DNA of 42,731 nt, taken from contig JAAXHG010000092.1 in NCBI GenBank assembly GCA_012270995.1, positions 1-42,731 of the forward strand, read 5' to 3'. The position numbers were made by a program, and so were the translations under genes. The stretch is from Vicinamibacteraceae bacterium (GTDB lineage: Bacteria; Acidobacteriota; Thermoanaerobaculia; Multivoradales; Multivoraceae). Within the stretch, counting starts at the first letter, position 1, and the number at the start of each line of letters is the position of its first letter. Below the pieces are notes generated by a model, which was not told the DNA's origin, ran no database searches, and saw nothing but the letters and a program-made list of their open reading frames with translations. Positions 34,932 to 42,564 of the stretch are shown here, piece after piece.

Positions 34932-35968
34932 TGACGAGAGTGTTTCCGACCGTGATGTCCATAGGCCTCTGCTTTGTTGCACTCGCGTTCTGCGTGCAGA
35001 CGCCCGCCCTCGCCCAAGACGTCGGGCTCTGCGTTTCCGAGCGATTCGCCGATCAGGTGGCCGATGTGGTCGCGGAGCAGGACGGCGCGCGCATGATTCG
35101 TTTCGGTGATCACGCGCAACTGCTGGAGAGAGTGGCGCAGTGCGATGCCGTCATCGCCATGGCGCCAACAGGTCTCGACGAGGTTCTCCGTGCCGGGTCG
35201 CGTCTGCGCTGGCTGCAAACCGCGAGCGCCGGGGTCGAGAGACTGGTGCGCTTCGAGGAACTCGTGGCTTCGGACATCGTGTTGACCAGCGCGAAGATCC
35301 TGCAGGGACCCGAGATCGCCGATCATGCCTTTGCCCTGCTCTTGACTCTCACTCGCGACATCCGCTTCTTCAACAAGCAGGAGACCTGGAACCGCGATAA
35401 CCGTCTTCCCATCATCGAGCTGCGGGGCAAGACGGCTCTGATCATCGGCCTGGGGGGAATCGGCAGCCAGATCGCGCAGCGCGCGGCGGCCTTCGAGATG
35501 CGCGTCATCGCGGTCGATCCGAAGGACATCCCAATGAGCCGGGACGTTGACTACGTCGGCACGCCGGACGAGCTCGACGAACTCCTGCCGCAGGCCGACG
35601 TCGTCTTCAGCAGTGTTCCGCACACGCCGGCCTCCCGCGGCATGCTCGGCAAGGAGCAGTTCGCGCTGATGAAGGACGGGGTCTACGTCGTCAACGTGTC
35701 ACGCGGCGCGATCATCGACACCGACGCTCTGGTGGCCGCGCTCCGCTCCGGCAAGGTGCGTGGGGCGGGTCTCGACGTGACCGACCCCGAGCCCCTGCCT
35801 GACGGTCATCCTCTCTGGTCGATGCCCAACGTGGTCATCACGCCGCACATTGCGACGGTGTCCGATCACTCGATCGAGCGGCGGGTCATTCTCTTCCGCG
35901 ACAACATCGAGCGTTTCGTCAACGGCCGTCCGCTGCGTAACGTGATCGACAAGAAACTGGGGTACTGA
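34931..35968 (+). CDS. Exported NAD-dependent D-2-hydroxyacid dehydrogenase
   Basis: From ATG 34931, 345 residues. A signal peptide (MTRVFPTVMSIGLCFVALAF, cleavage near ALAQ) precedes a standard D-2-hydroxyacid dehydrogenase. The catalytic domain has WLQTASAGVERLV. The Rossmann motif is GLGGIGSQ (Gly173, 175, 178). The catalytic triad is Arg258 (NVSRGA), Glu287 (TDPEPLP) and His306 (ITPHIA). The family reduces 2-ketoacids with NAD(P)H. A secreted form is odd because free NAD(P)H is not expected in the periplasm. ATG 34931 is chosen because AGGAGGAG lies just upstream; earlier in-frame ATGs come from the duplication. It lies between the PQQ dehydrogenase and the DUF3604 lipoprotein in one operon. 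Confidence 0.88.
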   Translation: MTRVFPTVMSIGLCFVALAFCVQTPALAQDVGLCVSERFADQVADVVAEQDGARMIRFGDHAQLLERVAQCDAVIAMAPTGLDEVLRAGSRLRWLQTASAGVERLVRFEELVASDIVLTSAKILQGPEIADHAFALLLTLTRDIRFFNKQETWNRDNRLPIIELRGKTALIIGLGGIGSQIAQRAAAFEMRVIAVDPKDIPMSRDVDYVGTPDELDELLPQADVVFSSVPHTPASRGMLGKEQFALMKDGVYVVNVSRGAIIDTDALVAALRSGKVRGAGLDVTDPEPLPDGHPLWSMPNVVITPHIATVSDHSIERRVILFRDNIERFVNGRPLRNVIDKKLGY

Positions 35969-35985
35969 CGAATCCAGGGGTGGTC

Positions 35986-37911
35986 ATGAGATGCATGTTG
36001 GGTCTGCCGATGGCGGCCCTTCTACTCATCGGCTGCGGCTCCGGCGAGGAGCCGGCAGCCGAGGCGCCGACGGCGGACTCCCTGCCCGACGCCGCAGCCC
36101 CGGCACCCAATCCGACGCGGAACGCCTACTTCGGCGATCTCCACGTCCACACGCGCTACTCACTCGACGGCTTCGTCTTCGGCACCACGGCGGATCCCAA
36201 CGCGGCCTACGAGTTCGCCAAGGGCGGCGCGATCCTGCATCCGGCGGGCTTCGAGATGAAACTCGACCGGCCACTCGACTTTCAGGCGGTGGCCGATCAC
36301 GGCTGGTATCTCGGCATGCTCGCGGCAATGACCGATCCCTCTTCACCAGCCTACGATCACCCCATTGCCGAGGGCGTGCGCACCGCACGCACGGCCGATG
36401 AGAGACGTGGCAACTTCATGGCCGTAGGCCCCTACTGGAACGCGGAACCGGGAACCGAAGAGAACCTGAACATGGAGATCGTGCGCGACGCTTGGGAGGA
36501 GATCCAGGCGGCCGCCAACCGGCACAACGATCCCGGGACCTTCACCGCCTTCATCGGCTACGAATACACCTCTGCCGGCGAAGGGGGAGACAACCTGCAC
36601 CGCAATGTGATCTTCCGAGGCGCCGCGGCTCCCGCGCTTCCCTTCAACCGCATCGACTCCTCCAACCCTGAGGACCTTTGGGCAGCAATGGACGAGTGGC
36701 GCGCCCGGGGCATCGACTCGCTGGCCATTCCGCACAACTCGAACGCCTCGGGGGGTCGCATGTTCGAGCTCGAGTACTTCGACGGTGGCGCGATCGACGA
36801 TGCCTACTCGGAGCTGCGCTCGCGCAACGAGCCAGTGGTCGAGATCACGCAGGTCAAGGGAACCTCCGACACCCATCCGGCGCTGTCGCGCAATGACGAG
36901 TGGGCCGAGTTCGAGATCATGCCGTACAGGATCGGGTCCGTGGTCCTCAGTCAGCCGCTGGAAGGCAGCTACGTGCGCGACGCCTATCGACGGGGCCTTG
37001 AGATCGCGGACGGCGGCGTCATGAACCCGTACGAACTCGGCCTGATCGGGTCGAGCGACAGCCACGTCGCGGGCGGCTCCTTCGAGGAGGAGAACTACTG
37101 GTCGAAAACGGGCATTCTGGACGCCACACCGGAGTTGCGCGGTTCGGTGCCGGGCACGGGCGTGATCGCCACCTACGGCGATCCCTCGGAGCAGTCCGGC
37201 TCCTCCACGCGCACCAGCGACGGCTCCGGCCGGACCTACCGCGACACCTACTACCACACCTGGGGCGCGTCGGGCCTCGCTGGCGTATGGGCAGAGGAGA
37301 ACACGCGCGAGGCGATCTTCCAGGCCCTTCGGCGCAAGGAGACCTTCGCCACGTCGGGTCCGCGCATTCGCGTGCGCTTCTTCTCCCGGGCGGGGACCAC
37401 CCTCGCCGATCTGGACGATCCGGACTTCCTTACCAAGGCCTACGCGGAAGGCGTGTCGATGGGGCGCGACCTCTCCATCTCGAACGGGGCCGCACCAACC
37501 TTCGCGGCCTGGGCGCTGCGCGATCCGCTCGCCGCTCCGCTCGACCGGCTGCAGATCATCAAGGGTTGGTCGGAGAACGGGAACAGCGAGGAGCTGGTCT
37601 ACGACGTCGCCTGTTCAAACGGCGCGGCGGTCGACCCCGCCACCCATCGCTGCCCGGGCAACGGGGCGGACGTCGATCTCGCCACCTGCGCCATCAGCGC
37701 GGACGTCGGGGCCAACGAACTCAAGGGCGTGTGGACCGACCCCGACTTCGAACCGGCGCATCGGGCCTTCTACTACGTGCGGGTGCTCGAGAACCCGACC
37801 TGTCGCTGGTCGACCTGGGATGCGCTGCGAGAGGGCGTCGAGCCGCGCCGGGACATGCCCGCTACCATCCAGGAGCGGGCCTGGTCGTCGCCGATCTGGT
37901 ACAGCCCCTGA
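35986..37911 (+). CDS. DUF3604 domain protein 3, lipoprotein
   Basis: This 641-residue protein begins MRCMLGLPMAALLLIGCGSG, with a lipobox LIGC (Cys17) and an acidic linker. The DUF3604 core has AYFGDLHVHTRYSLDGF (His53, His55), VADHGWYLG, IPHNSNASGG and GSSDSHVAGG. The C-terminus (CRWSTWDA, PATIQERAWSSPIW) and the Cys-containing DVACSNGAAVDPATHRC block are nearly the same as in DUF3604 protein 1, so the two are paralogues. An inserted Ser/Thr/Gly-rich loop (EQSGSSTRTSDGSGRT) distinguishes it. ATG 35986 is preferred over GTG 35980 because AGGGG lies 6 bases before it. It is the last gene of the exported five-gene operon. Confidence 0.88.
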   Translation: MRCMLGLPMAALLLIGCGSGEEPAAEAPTADSLPDAAAPAPNPTRNAYFGDLHVHTRYSLDGFVFGTTADPNAAYEFAKGGAILHPAGFEMKLDRPLDFQAVADHGWYLGMLAAMTDPSSPAYDHPIAEGVRTARTADERRGNFMAVGPYWNAEPGTEENLNMEIVRDAWEEIQAAANRHNDPGTFTAFIGYEYTSAGEGGDNLHRNVIFRGAAAPALPFNRIDSSNPEDLWAAMDEWRARGIDSLAIPHNSNASGGRMFELEYFDGGAIDDAYSELRSRNEPVVEITQVKGTSDTHPALSRNDEWAEFEIMPYRIGSVVLSQPLEGSYVRDAYRRGLEIADGGVMNPYELGLIGSSDSHVAGGSFEEENYWSKTGILDATPELRGSVPGTGVIATYGDPSEQSGSSTRTSDGSGRTYRDTYYHTWGASGLAGVWAEENTREAIFQALRRKETFATSGPRIRVRFFSRAGTTLADLDDPDFLTKAYAEGVSMGRDLSISNGAAPTFAAWALRDPLAAPLDRLQIIKGWSENGNSEELVYDVACSNGAAVDPATHRCPGNGADVDLATCAISADVGANELKGVWTDPDFEPAHRAFYYVRVLENPTCRWSTWDALREGVEPRRDMPATIQERAWSSPIWYSP

Positions 37912-37939
37912 AGCCGCGCGAAGCTCGCTGCCGGGCGAA

Positions 37940-37976
37940 ACCGGGGCCCGGTTGCCGCCGGTCAGTCGTATCGCTG
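37940..37976 (+). other. Relic of a FAH-family 3' end
   Basis: Bases 37940-37976 match the last 39 bases of the FAH-family gene (8059-8097), including the stop, with one base missing and one substitution. In the FAH gene this stretch encodes TGARLPPVRSYR-stop. No more of the gene is recognisable upstream. It probably marks a past FAH paralogue or a recombination scar between DUF3604 protein 3 and the intradiol dioxygenase. Confidence 0.6.
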
Positions 37977-37988
37977 AAGCGAGTCTCC

Positions 37989-38774
37989 TCAGACCTGGAC
38001 GCCGACGGTCAGTGAACCGCGATAGCCGGCGTCCGTCTCCGTCATCTTGAGCCAGCTTCCGTCGCCGCCCTTCGACTGGCTGATCACGAAGTCGTTCAGG
38101 TTGTTGTAGGGCGAGGGCGGGCGCTGGTTGTAGGGCGGCTCAAGGGCGACTGCCCGGTTCAGCTTCTCCGGGAAGTAGAGCTGCACGGTGGCCGCGACCT
38201 TCTGCTCGAGGACGATCCGGGCGTGGATGTGCTGAACCCTGGGGGTGTACCAGCCGGGGTAGATGGTCTGGAAGCGGACCATGCCGGCTTCGTCCGAGAC
38301 CTGGCGGCCGCGGAGGAAGGTCTCGTTGTCCGAGGGATTGGCGCGGCCGCTGGGCCAGACGTTGGGGTCGTAGGTGGTGTAGTGGCTGTAGAAGCCCAGC
38401 GAATCGCAGTGCCAGATGTCGACGGCGGCGCCGGCGATCGTCGTGCAGCCGTCCGCCTCGACGATCCGGAGGACGACCTCGAGCGGCAGCCCTTCGCGGT
38501 CCTCCCGGATGTCGCTCCGCATCAGGACCGGGTCGTCCACGTAGAACGGCCCCTCGATGGCCCCCGCCGTCACCACGCACTGTCCCGAGTCCTCGAAGCT
38601 GTGGCTGACCGGGTCGAAGCCGGAGTTGTCGGTCTCGATGAACCGCTGCTTCAGGCCGGAGGTGAACCGTGACTCCCGCTGTTGCCGTCGCGGCTGCATC
38701 GCCGTCAGCTTCCGGGCCGCGGTCCCGAGCAGGCCGAAGAGGAGGGTGCGTCTCTGCCACTTGGGGTGTTCCAT
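37989..38774 (-). CDS. Intradiol ring-cleavage dioxygenase family protein
   Basis: This 261-residue protein is related to the beta subunit of protocatechuate 3,4-dioxygenase, which opens catechol rings between the hydroxyls using Fe(III). AGAIEGPFYVDDPVLMRSDI is the family N-terminal signature. The iron ligands fit a Tyr in GFYSHYTTY (Tyr129 or Tyr132), Tyr176 in YPGWYTPRVQ, and His182/His184 in QHIHARI. VDIWHCDSLG and PPSPYNNLNDF are also typical. The start (QRRTLLFGLLG) looks like a Tat signal without a clear cleavage site. The ATG at 38774 has AGGTG upstream; a longer frame to 38879 lacks support. Such stand-alone exported members are common in soil and marine bacteria. The exact substrate is unknown. 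Confidence 0.88.
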   Translation of the reverse strand: MEHPKWQRRTLLFGLLGTAARKLTAMQPRRQQRESRFTSGLKQRFIETDNSGFDPVSHSFEDSGQCVVTAGAIEGPFYVDDPVLMRSDIREDREGLPLEVVLRIVEADGCTTIAGAAVDIWHCDSLGFYSHYTTYDPNVWPSGRANPSDNETFLRGRQVSDEAGMVRFQTIYPGWYTPRVQHIHARIVLEQKVAATVQLYFPEKLNRAVALEPPYNQRPPSPYNNLNDFVISQSKGGDGSWLKMTETDAGYRGSLTVGVQV

Positions 38775-38922
38775 CGGGTCACCTGCCGGTTGGTGGAGTT
38801 GAAGTGGCGAGTATCGTACCGGCCACCGAAGTCCGGTGGCGTTTGCTAGGTTTGTCCGTCGGTCCCGTGCTTCGGCCATAGGAACCCAGCGTCCTGTAGA
38901 GCGCCTGATCGAGGGAGAAGCA

Positions 38923-39270
38923 GTGTCAGCCGGTAGAACAAAGACGAAGTACCAGGTCGCGCTTCAGGAGTCGGAAGAGGGCTTCAGCATCTGGGTTCCC
39001 GGCTTGCCTGGTTGCGTTTCGCAGGGCGATACGGAAGAGGAAGCCCTGGCCAACATCGCTGAGGCCGTTCGGGAGTACCTGGGAGTGGCGGCAGAGAACG
39101 CTGCAGGCATGAAGATCCGGGAACCGAAGTCGCCGTGTAGGCGATGCCCGGATCGTGCGCTGGCTGTCGGCCTTTTGGGTGGCCTGATCGGCGGCACACT
39201 GGTCGCCTTGGGCGCCTTTCGGGTTCTCCGAGTGTGCAGCGCGCCCCATAGAGCTTCCCTTGTTTCGTAG
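38923..39270 (+). CDS. HicB-like antitoxin with a shifted C-terminus
   Basis: The first 65 residues (KYQVALQESEEGFSIWVPGL, PGCVSQGDTEEEALANIAEA, VREYLGV) are a typical HicB fold, the antitoxin of HicAB modules. From residue about 67 the sequence turns into CRRCPDRALAVGLLGGLIGG, unlike any HicB end. One base appears to be missing near 39124. The next frame gives EVAV then TAG at 39138-39140, the usual HicB ending, and an ATG follows 3 bases later as hicA would. No HicA-like protein (with a GSH motif) is readable downstream, so the module is probably decayed. The GTG at 38923 has GAGGGAG upstream and is preferred to the longer frame. Confidence 0.65.
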   Translation: MSAGRTKTKYQVALQESEEGFSIWVPGLPGCVSQGDTEEEALANIAEAVREYLGVAAENAAGMKIREPKSPCRRCPDRALAVGLLGGLIGGTLVALGAFRVLRVCSAPHRASLVS

Positions 39271-39353
39271 CCTCCCCTTTGTGGGCGCTACGGCCCGCCA
39301 TGGGCGGCTCCTTCACGACGACCCGACCGTAGGCTGAAGGTAAGACGGTGCGG
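39264..39353. repeat. Imperfect palindromic repeat, copy A
   Basis: About 80 per cent identical by eye to 40013-40093. Shared blocks are GTGGGCGCTAC, GGCGGCTCCTTC, CCCGACCGTAG and GACGGTGCGG. It contains a small inverted repeat (CCGCC AT GGGCGG). A weaker third relative may lie at 39385-39446. It sits in the 827-base stretch between the HicB-like gene and the IS (39271-40097), which otherwise holds only a possible small exported-protein relic. Confidence 0.6.
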
Positions 39354-39484
39354 ACGCTAGCAGAGGGGGCGCGAGGTTGCTACGCTGGAACTTGGCCCGC
39401 TACGGCCCGCGACCTCGTCCGACGTTAGGGCTGGAAGTAAGACACCCTCTCACCTCGAGGTGGCCGTTGCGCCCCCGTAGCGGG

Positions 39485-39809
39485 TCAGTTTCGGAGATCG
39501 TCGTCAGAGCCGTCGTCATCTTCGCGAGAGCCGGGGCGATCCCCGGGCAGGCGAGTTGACGGTGGGCATGGAAGAGGGGGCCTTTGCTGCTTACCTCCGC
39601 GGGTTGACACGACCGGTCGGAAGGTGAGGAACCAGGTGATCAGCACGGCTGCGACGTAGCCGGCCGCAACCACAGTGAGCGAGGCTAAGGGGTCTCCGAA
39701 ATCACAGGGTGGCCTGTTGCAACCAGCGTGAGCAAGCTCCTGAGCTGGCAAGTACGCTGAAAATCAGCACCGCGACAACAATCGCAGTGCGGGTCAGGAA
39801 CTGGCGCAT
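39485..39809 (-). pseudogene. Possible small exported membrane protein split by a frameshift
   Basis: From ATG 39809 the frame reads a signal-like segment (FLTRTAIVVAVLIFSVLA) and stops at 39702. In the next frame, from the same point, AQELAHAGCNRPPCDFGD leads to a second hydrophobic segment (SLTVVAAGYVAAVLITWFL) and a charged tail. Joining the two would give a signal peptide ending ELAHA, a short Cys-containing segment and one transmembrane helix. The join is inferred from hydrophobicity only and I know no homologue. It is the only coding-like signal in 39271-40097. Confidence 0.3.
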
Positions 39810-40012
39810 CGTTTTCGTCACAGTGTTGTCCTAGTGCTAGTGGTGACCTCAGCGCCTGCCGCTGCCGCCCTGATGGGCAGGATTCGTTTGAAGCAACTCA
39901 CAACACAGTCCACTTCGCGCGTGAAGAACATAGCACGCCCGCTTATCGCGCGTTTTCTGGCTGCTTCGCTTTTCTCCCTGCGCCGATCAGCAGCGCGCTC
40001 CGTAGATCCCAT

Positions 40013-40093
40013 TCGTAGCCCCTCGTGGGCGCTACAGGCCGCCATCGGCGGCTCCTTCGCGACGGCCCGACCGTAGACTGTGGGACGGTGCGG
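40013..40093. repeat. Imperfect palindromic repeat, copy B
   Basis: This is the partner of 39264-39353. It contains the perfect inverted repeat GCCGCC ATC GGCGGC. Its similarity to copy A stops about 5 bases before the left end of the IS256-family element, so the insertion may have landed in or beside it. Confidence 0.6.
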
Positions 40094-40097
40094 GCCA

Positions 40098-41482
40098 GAG
40101 CTCAGAGATATTGCCGAAAGTTGTGGATCGTGGAGTTGATCAGGCAGCGTTCCTTACCTGAGTTCCGTCTGTGAATGGTACTCCTTCTCTGACCATGGCG
40201 ACGAGGTGGGGCGCGGTGACGCGTCGCCACCGTTGCTGTGCCATGTCGAGCAGCTTGAAGGCCATCAGCAGGGCCTTGGTCCGCGAGCCGGCGCCCTTGG
40301 TGACGCGCTGCCGCAGCTTGACGGTGGCAAACGCCGACTCGATCGCGTTGGTGGTCCGCAGGTGCTGCCAGTGCTCGGCCGGGAAGTCGAAGAAACTGAG
40401 GAGACAGTCCTCGTCTCGTCTCAGCGATTCCACCGCCTTCGGGTACTTGGCGCCGTAGTCCTCGACGAATCGCTCGATGCCCTCTTCGGCGTGCTCGCGG
40501 CACTCGGCGTACATGATCTGGTGCAACGCCTCCTTGGCCTTCGCCTGAAGGCGCTTCGGCAGCTTGTCGAGCACGTTTCGCAGACGATGCACCCAACAGC
40601 GCTGTTCCCTGGTCTCGGGCCACACGTCCCGTATCGCACGCCAGAAGCCCAGGTTGCCGTCGCCGATGCCCAGCACCGGCGCCCGCAGCCCGCGGCGCAT
40701 CAGATCGCGCAGCACGCTCGACCAGCTCTCGGCGCTCTCCCGGTAGCCGTCCTCCACCGCGATCAACTCCTTGGCGCCGTCCTTCCTGACCCCGATCAGC
40801 ACCAGGGTGCATAGCCGATCTTCTTCCAGACGCACCCGGAAGTGGACGCCGTCGGCCCACACGTACACGTAGTCCTCGTCGCTCAGGTCCCGTCGCCTGA
40901 AGGACCGGTACTCCTGGTCCCATGCCGACGTCATCCGGGCGATGCTCGAAGCCGACAGGCCCGAAGCGTTCTCCCCCAAAAGCGCCGACAGCGCATCCTT
41001 GAAGTCCCCCGTCGACAGACCGCGCAGGTACAGCACCGGCAGCACCTCCGCGACCTTCGGCGAGCGACGCATCCAGGGGGGCAGAATCGAACTCGTGAAA
41101 CGATGACCGGACCTGCGGTCATGCACACGCGGCGCTCGCACTTCGATCGTGCCCGCCCCCGTCGTCACCTGCCGAGGACGAGCCTTGCCGTTGCGCACCA
41201 CCAGGGCGCGGCCGTCCTCGTCCCGATGCTCCCGGTGTCTCTCCAGGTAGTCCGCGACCTCCACCTCCAGCGCCTTCGCCAGCACACGCTGGGCGGCGCC
41301 GCGGATGACTTCGTCCAGAGGCGTCACGGAGTTCACCTCCGGAGCGGTTTCCAGTATCTTGAGCATGGGCGGCGTGTCCTTTCTCCCGGCTCTCGCCGGG
41401 CCTTGGTTTGACGATCCAAGAAGGATACGCCGCCTGATCTACTTCAACGGATCCACAACTTCTGACGGTAGCTCCAGAGCTC
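40098..41482. mobile_element. IS256-family insertion sequence
   Basis: The element is about 1385 bp. The ends carry imperfect inverted repeats: both read inward from GAGCTC and contain AAGTTGTGGATC about 20 bases in, then GATCAGGC further in (left 40098-40143; right, reverse complement of 41432-41482). A single transposase gene fills the interior. I see no 8-9 bp target duplication in the flanks (TGCGGGCCA on the left, AACAGGGGA on the right), so the exact ends may be off by a few bases or the copy is old. Confidence 0.8.
40140..41366 (-). CDS. IS256-family (Mutator-like) transposase
   Basis: This 408-residue DDE transposase is full length for the family and uninterrupted. The catalytic acids are Asp172 (VWADGVHFRVRL), Asp236 (LGIGDGNLGFW) and Glu343 (RTTNAIESAFATVKLR). 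CWVHRLRNVLDKLPKRLQ is the characteristic C-H segment between them. The N-terminal half (AKALEVEVADYLERHREHRD and GAGTIEVRAPRVHDRRSG) is the DNA-binding part. It excises and inserts the element through a circular intermediate, as known for the family. The intact frame and clear termini suggest the copy may still be active. The ATG at 41366 opens the conserved N-terminus. Confidence 0.95.
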   Translation of the reverse strand: MLKILETAPEVNSVTPLDEVIRGAAQRVLAKALEVEVADYLERHREHRDEDGRALVVRNGKARPRQVTTGAGTIEVRAPRVHDRRSGHRFTSSILPPWMRRSPKVAEVLPVLYLRGLSTGDFKDALSALLGENASGLSASSIARMTSAWDQEYRSFRRRDLSDEDYVYVWADGVHFRVRLEEDRLCTLVLIGVRKDGAKELIAVEDGYRESAESWSSVLRDLMRRGLRAPVLGIGDGNLGFWRAIRDVWPETREQRCWVHRLRNVLDKLPKRLQAKAKEALHQIMYAECREHAEEGIERFVEDYGAKYPKAVESLRRDEDCLLSFFDFPAEHWQHLRTTNAIESAFATVKLRQRVTKGAGSRTKALLMAFKLLDMAQQRWRRVTAPHLVAMVREGVPFTDGTQVRNAA

Positions 41483-41802
41483 AACAGGGGAGGGGAAGAA
41501 CAGACTTGAGTCGACGGATGTGTGGAAGTGCCGGTCAAGCGATCGTCAGGGATACAGGGGCGCAGCGGCGCTTGCCGAGAAGAGGCTCAATCACAGGCTC
41601 CGGAGAACGAAGCCAGTGGCTACAAGTCCGATTCTGAACTACGCGCGTACTGCGTTCGCGGCTAGAGACATGGGTACGGTCTTCAGGCCTACCGGATCGT
41701 ATGGGCCTAGGCGAACCAGGACGAGGGCAGCGGCTTCCTCCGGTCTATTGGGCCGGCTATAGCCGAGTACGCCGATCCAGGTACAAGCTGCTGTAGTGCC
41801 CC
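41483..41802. other. Non-coding stretch between the IS and the phosphoesterase gene
   Basis: No protein-like frame is recognisable here on either strand, nor any tRNA. Its only clear structure is the 12-bp palindrome CGGCTATAGCCG (41754-41765), 37 bases before the GTG of the next gene, which contains a -10-like TATAGC and may mark that gene's promoter or operator. The region next to the IS may be remnant DNA. Confidence 0.4.
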
Positions 41803-42552
41803 GTGAAGATCCTGGCCATCGCCGACGTGCATGGAAACGCCGAGGCGCTCTCGGCGGTTCTTGAGCGGGAGCCCGACGCCGACGCGACGATCTTCCTCGG
41901 CGACACGGTGCTGTCGGGGCCGCAGCCGAACGAGACGATTGCTCTGCTCGCGGCGCTCGACGGGGTCCTGATCGAGGGCAACCACGATGTGGAGATGTTC
42001 GAGCCGGAGCGGTTCGAGGGCTGGCCGGCTCCGTGGCGCGCCTACACGAACTGGATCCTCGACACGCTGGAGCCGGCCGGTTGGGAGCTGCTCCGCGGCC
42101 TGAAGCCCGAGGGCGAGTACGAAGTCGGCGGCCAGCGGGTACTCCTGCACCACGGCGTGTTGCCCGACGAGCCCCGGCAGGCGCTGCCGGACACGTCAGA
42201 CGATCGGCTGGCCGCTCTGGCGGGCGGCACGGACTGCCCCCTGGTGCTCTTCGGCCACTCCCACATCCAGTTCCGCCGGTCGATCGGCGGGCAGGAGTTC
42301 ATCAACCCCGGCAGCGTCGGCCAGCCGCGCTGCGGCCGGCGGGTCGCCTGCTACGGGTTGATCGAGGACGGTGTGTTCCGGCACTGCCAGGCGGAGTACG
42401 ACCCGGGTCCGTGGCTTGCGGCGCTTGACGGCATCGGGCCGCTCGACGGGTTTCCGGAGTTTCGGGACTGGCTGAAGAAGGCGTTGCTTAGTGGCTACGG
42501 GATCGGCGAGCGGGAGCCGTGGACGCGGTTTGCGCGAGAGGGATACGTCTAG
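41803..42552 (+). CDS. Metallophosphoesterase (YfcE/MJ0936-like)
   Basis: This 249-residue calcineurin-like phosphoesterase has the full set of two-metal motifs: Asp8/His10 in IADVHGN, Asp34 in FLGDTV, Asn60-His61-Asp62 in IEGNHD, HH in VLLHHGVL, and GHSH in VLFGHSHIQF. INPGSVGQPR is the small-family C-terminal signature. Members hydrolyse phosphodiesters such as 2',3'-cyclic nucleotides in the cytoplasm; the natural substrate is not predictable. The start is a GTG with no strong ribosome site. About 55 C-terminal residues beyond the core (GPLDGFPEFRDWLKKALLSG) form an extra helical tail. No partner genes are adjacent. Confidence 0.92.
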   Translation: MKILAIADVHGNAEALSAVLEREPDADATIFLGDTVLSGPQPNETIALLAALDGVLIEGNHDVEMFEPERFEGWPAPWRAYTNWILDTLEPAGWELLRGLKPEGEYEVGGQRVLLHHGVLPDEPRQALPDTSDDRLAALAGGTDCPLVLFGHSHIQFRRSIGGQEFINPGSVGQPRCGRRVACYGLIEDGVFRHCQAEYDPGPWLAALDGIGPLDGFPEFRDWLKKALLSGYGIGEREPWTRFAREGYV

Positions 42553-42564
42553 CGGAATTACTAC

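Noticed and set aside
1077..39270. All frameshifts explained as sequencing or assembly errors
   Set aside because: This cannot be ruled out for single lesions. However, the lesions cluster in about 8 kb (four sulfatase loci, carbonic anhydrase, MBL, PQQ propeller, HicB) and spare about 30 kb of other genes, and two loci also carry large deletions.
39818..40045. 75-residue minus-strand ORF before the IS
   Set aside because: Arg/Ala-rich sequence with no motif and no ribosome site that I can support. It overlaps repeat copy B and the adjacent non-coding DNA.
39264..40093. Integron attC sites
   Set aside because: GTTAGGG at 39425-39431 resembles a core site, but it does not fit GTTRRRY, no matching inverse core exists, and no integrase or cassette array is visible.
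41483..41802. Group II intron or tRNA remnant after the IS
   Set aside because: I found no domain V-like hairpin, maturase motif or cloverleaf. The only clear structure is a 12-bp palindrome.
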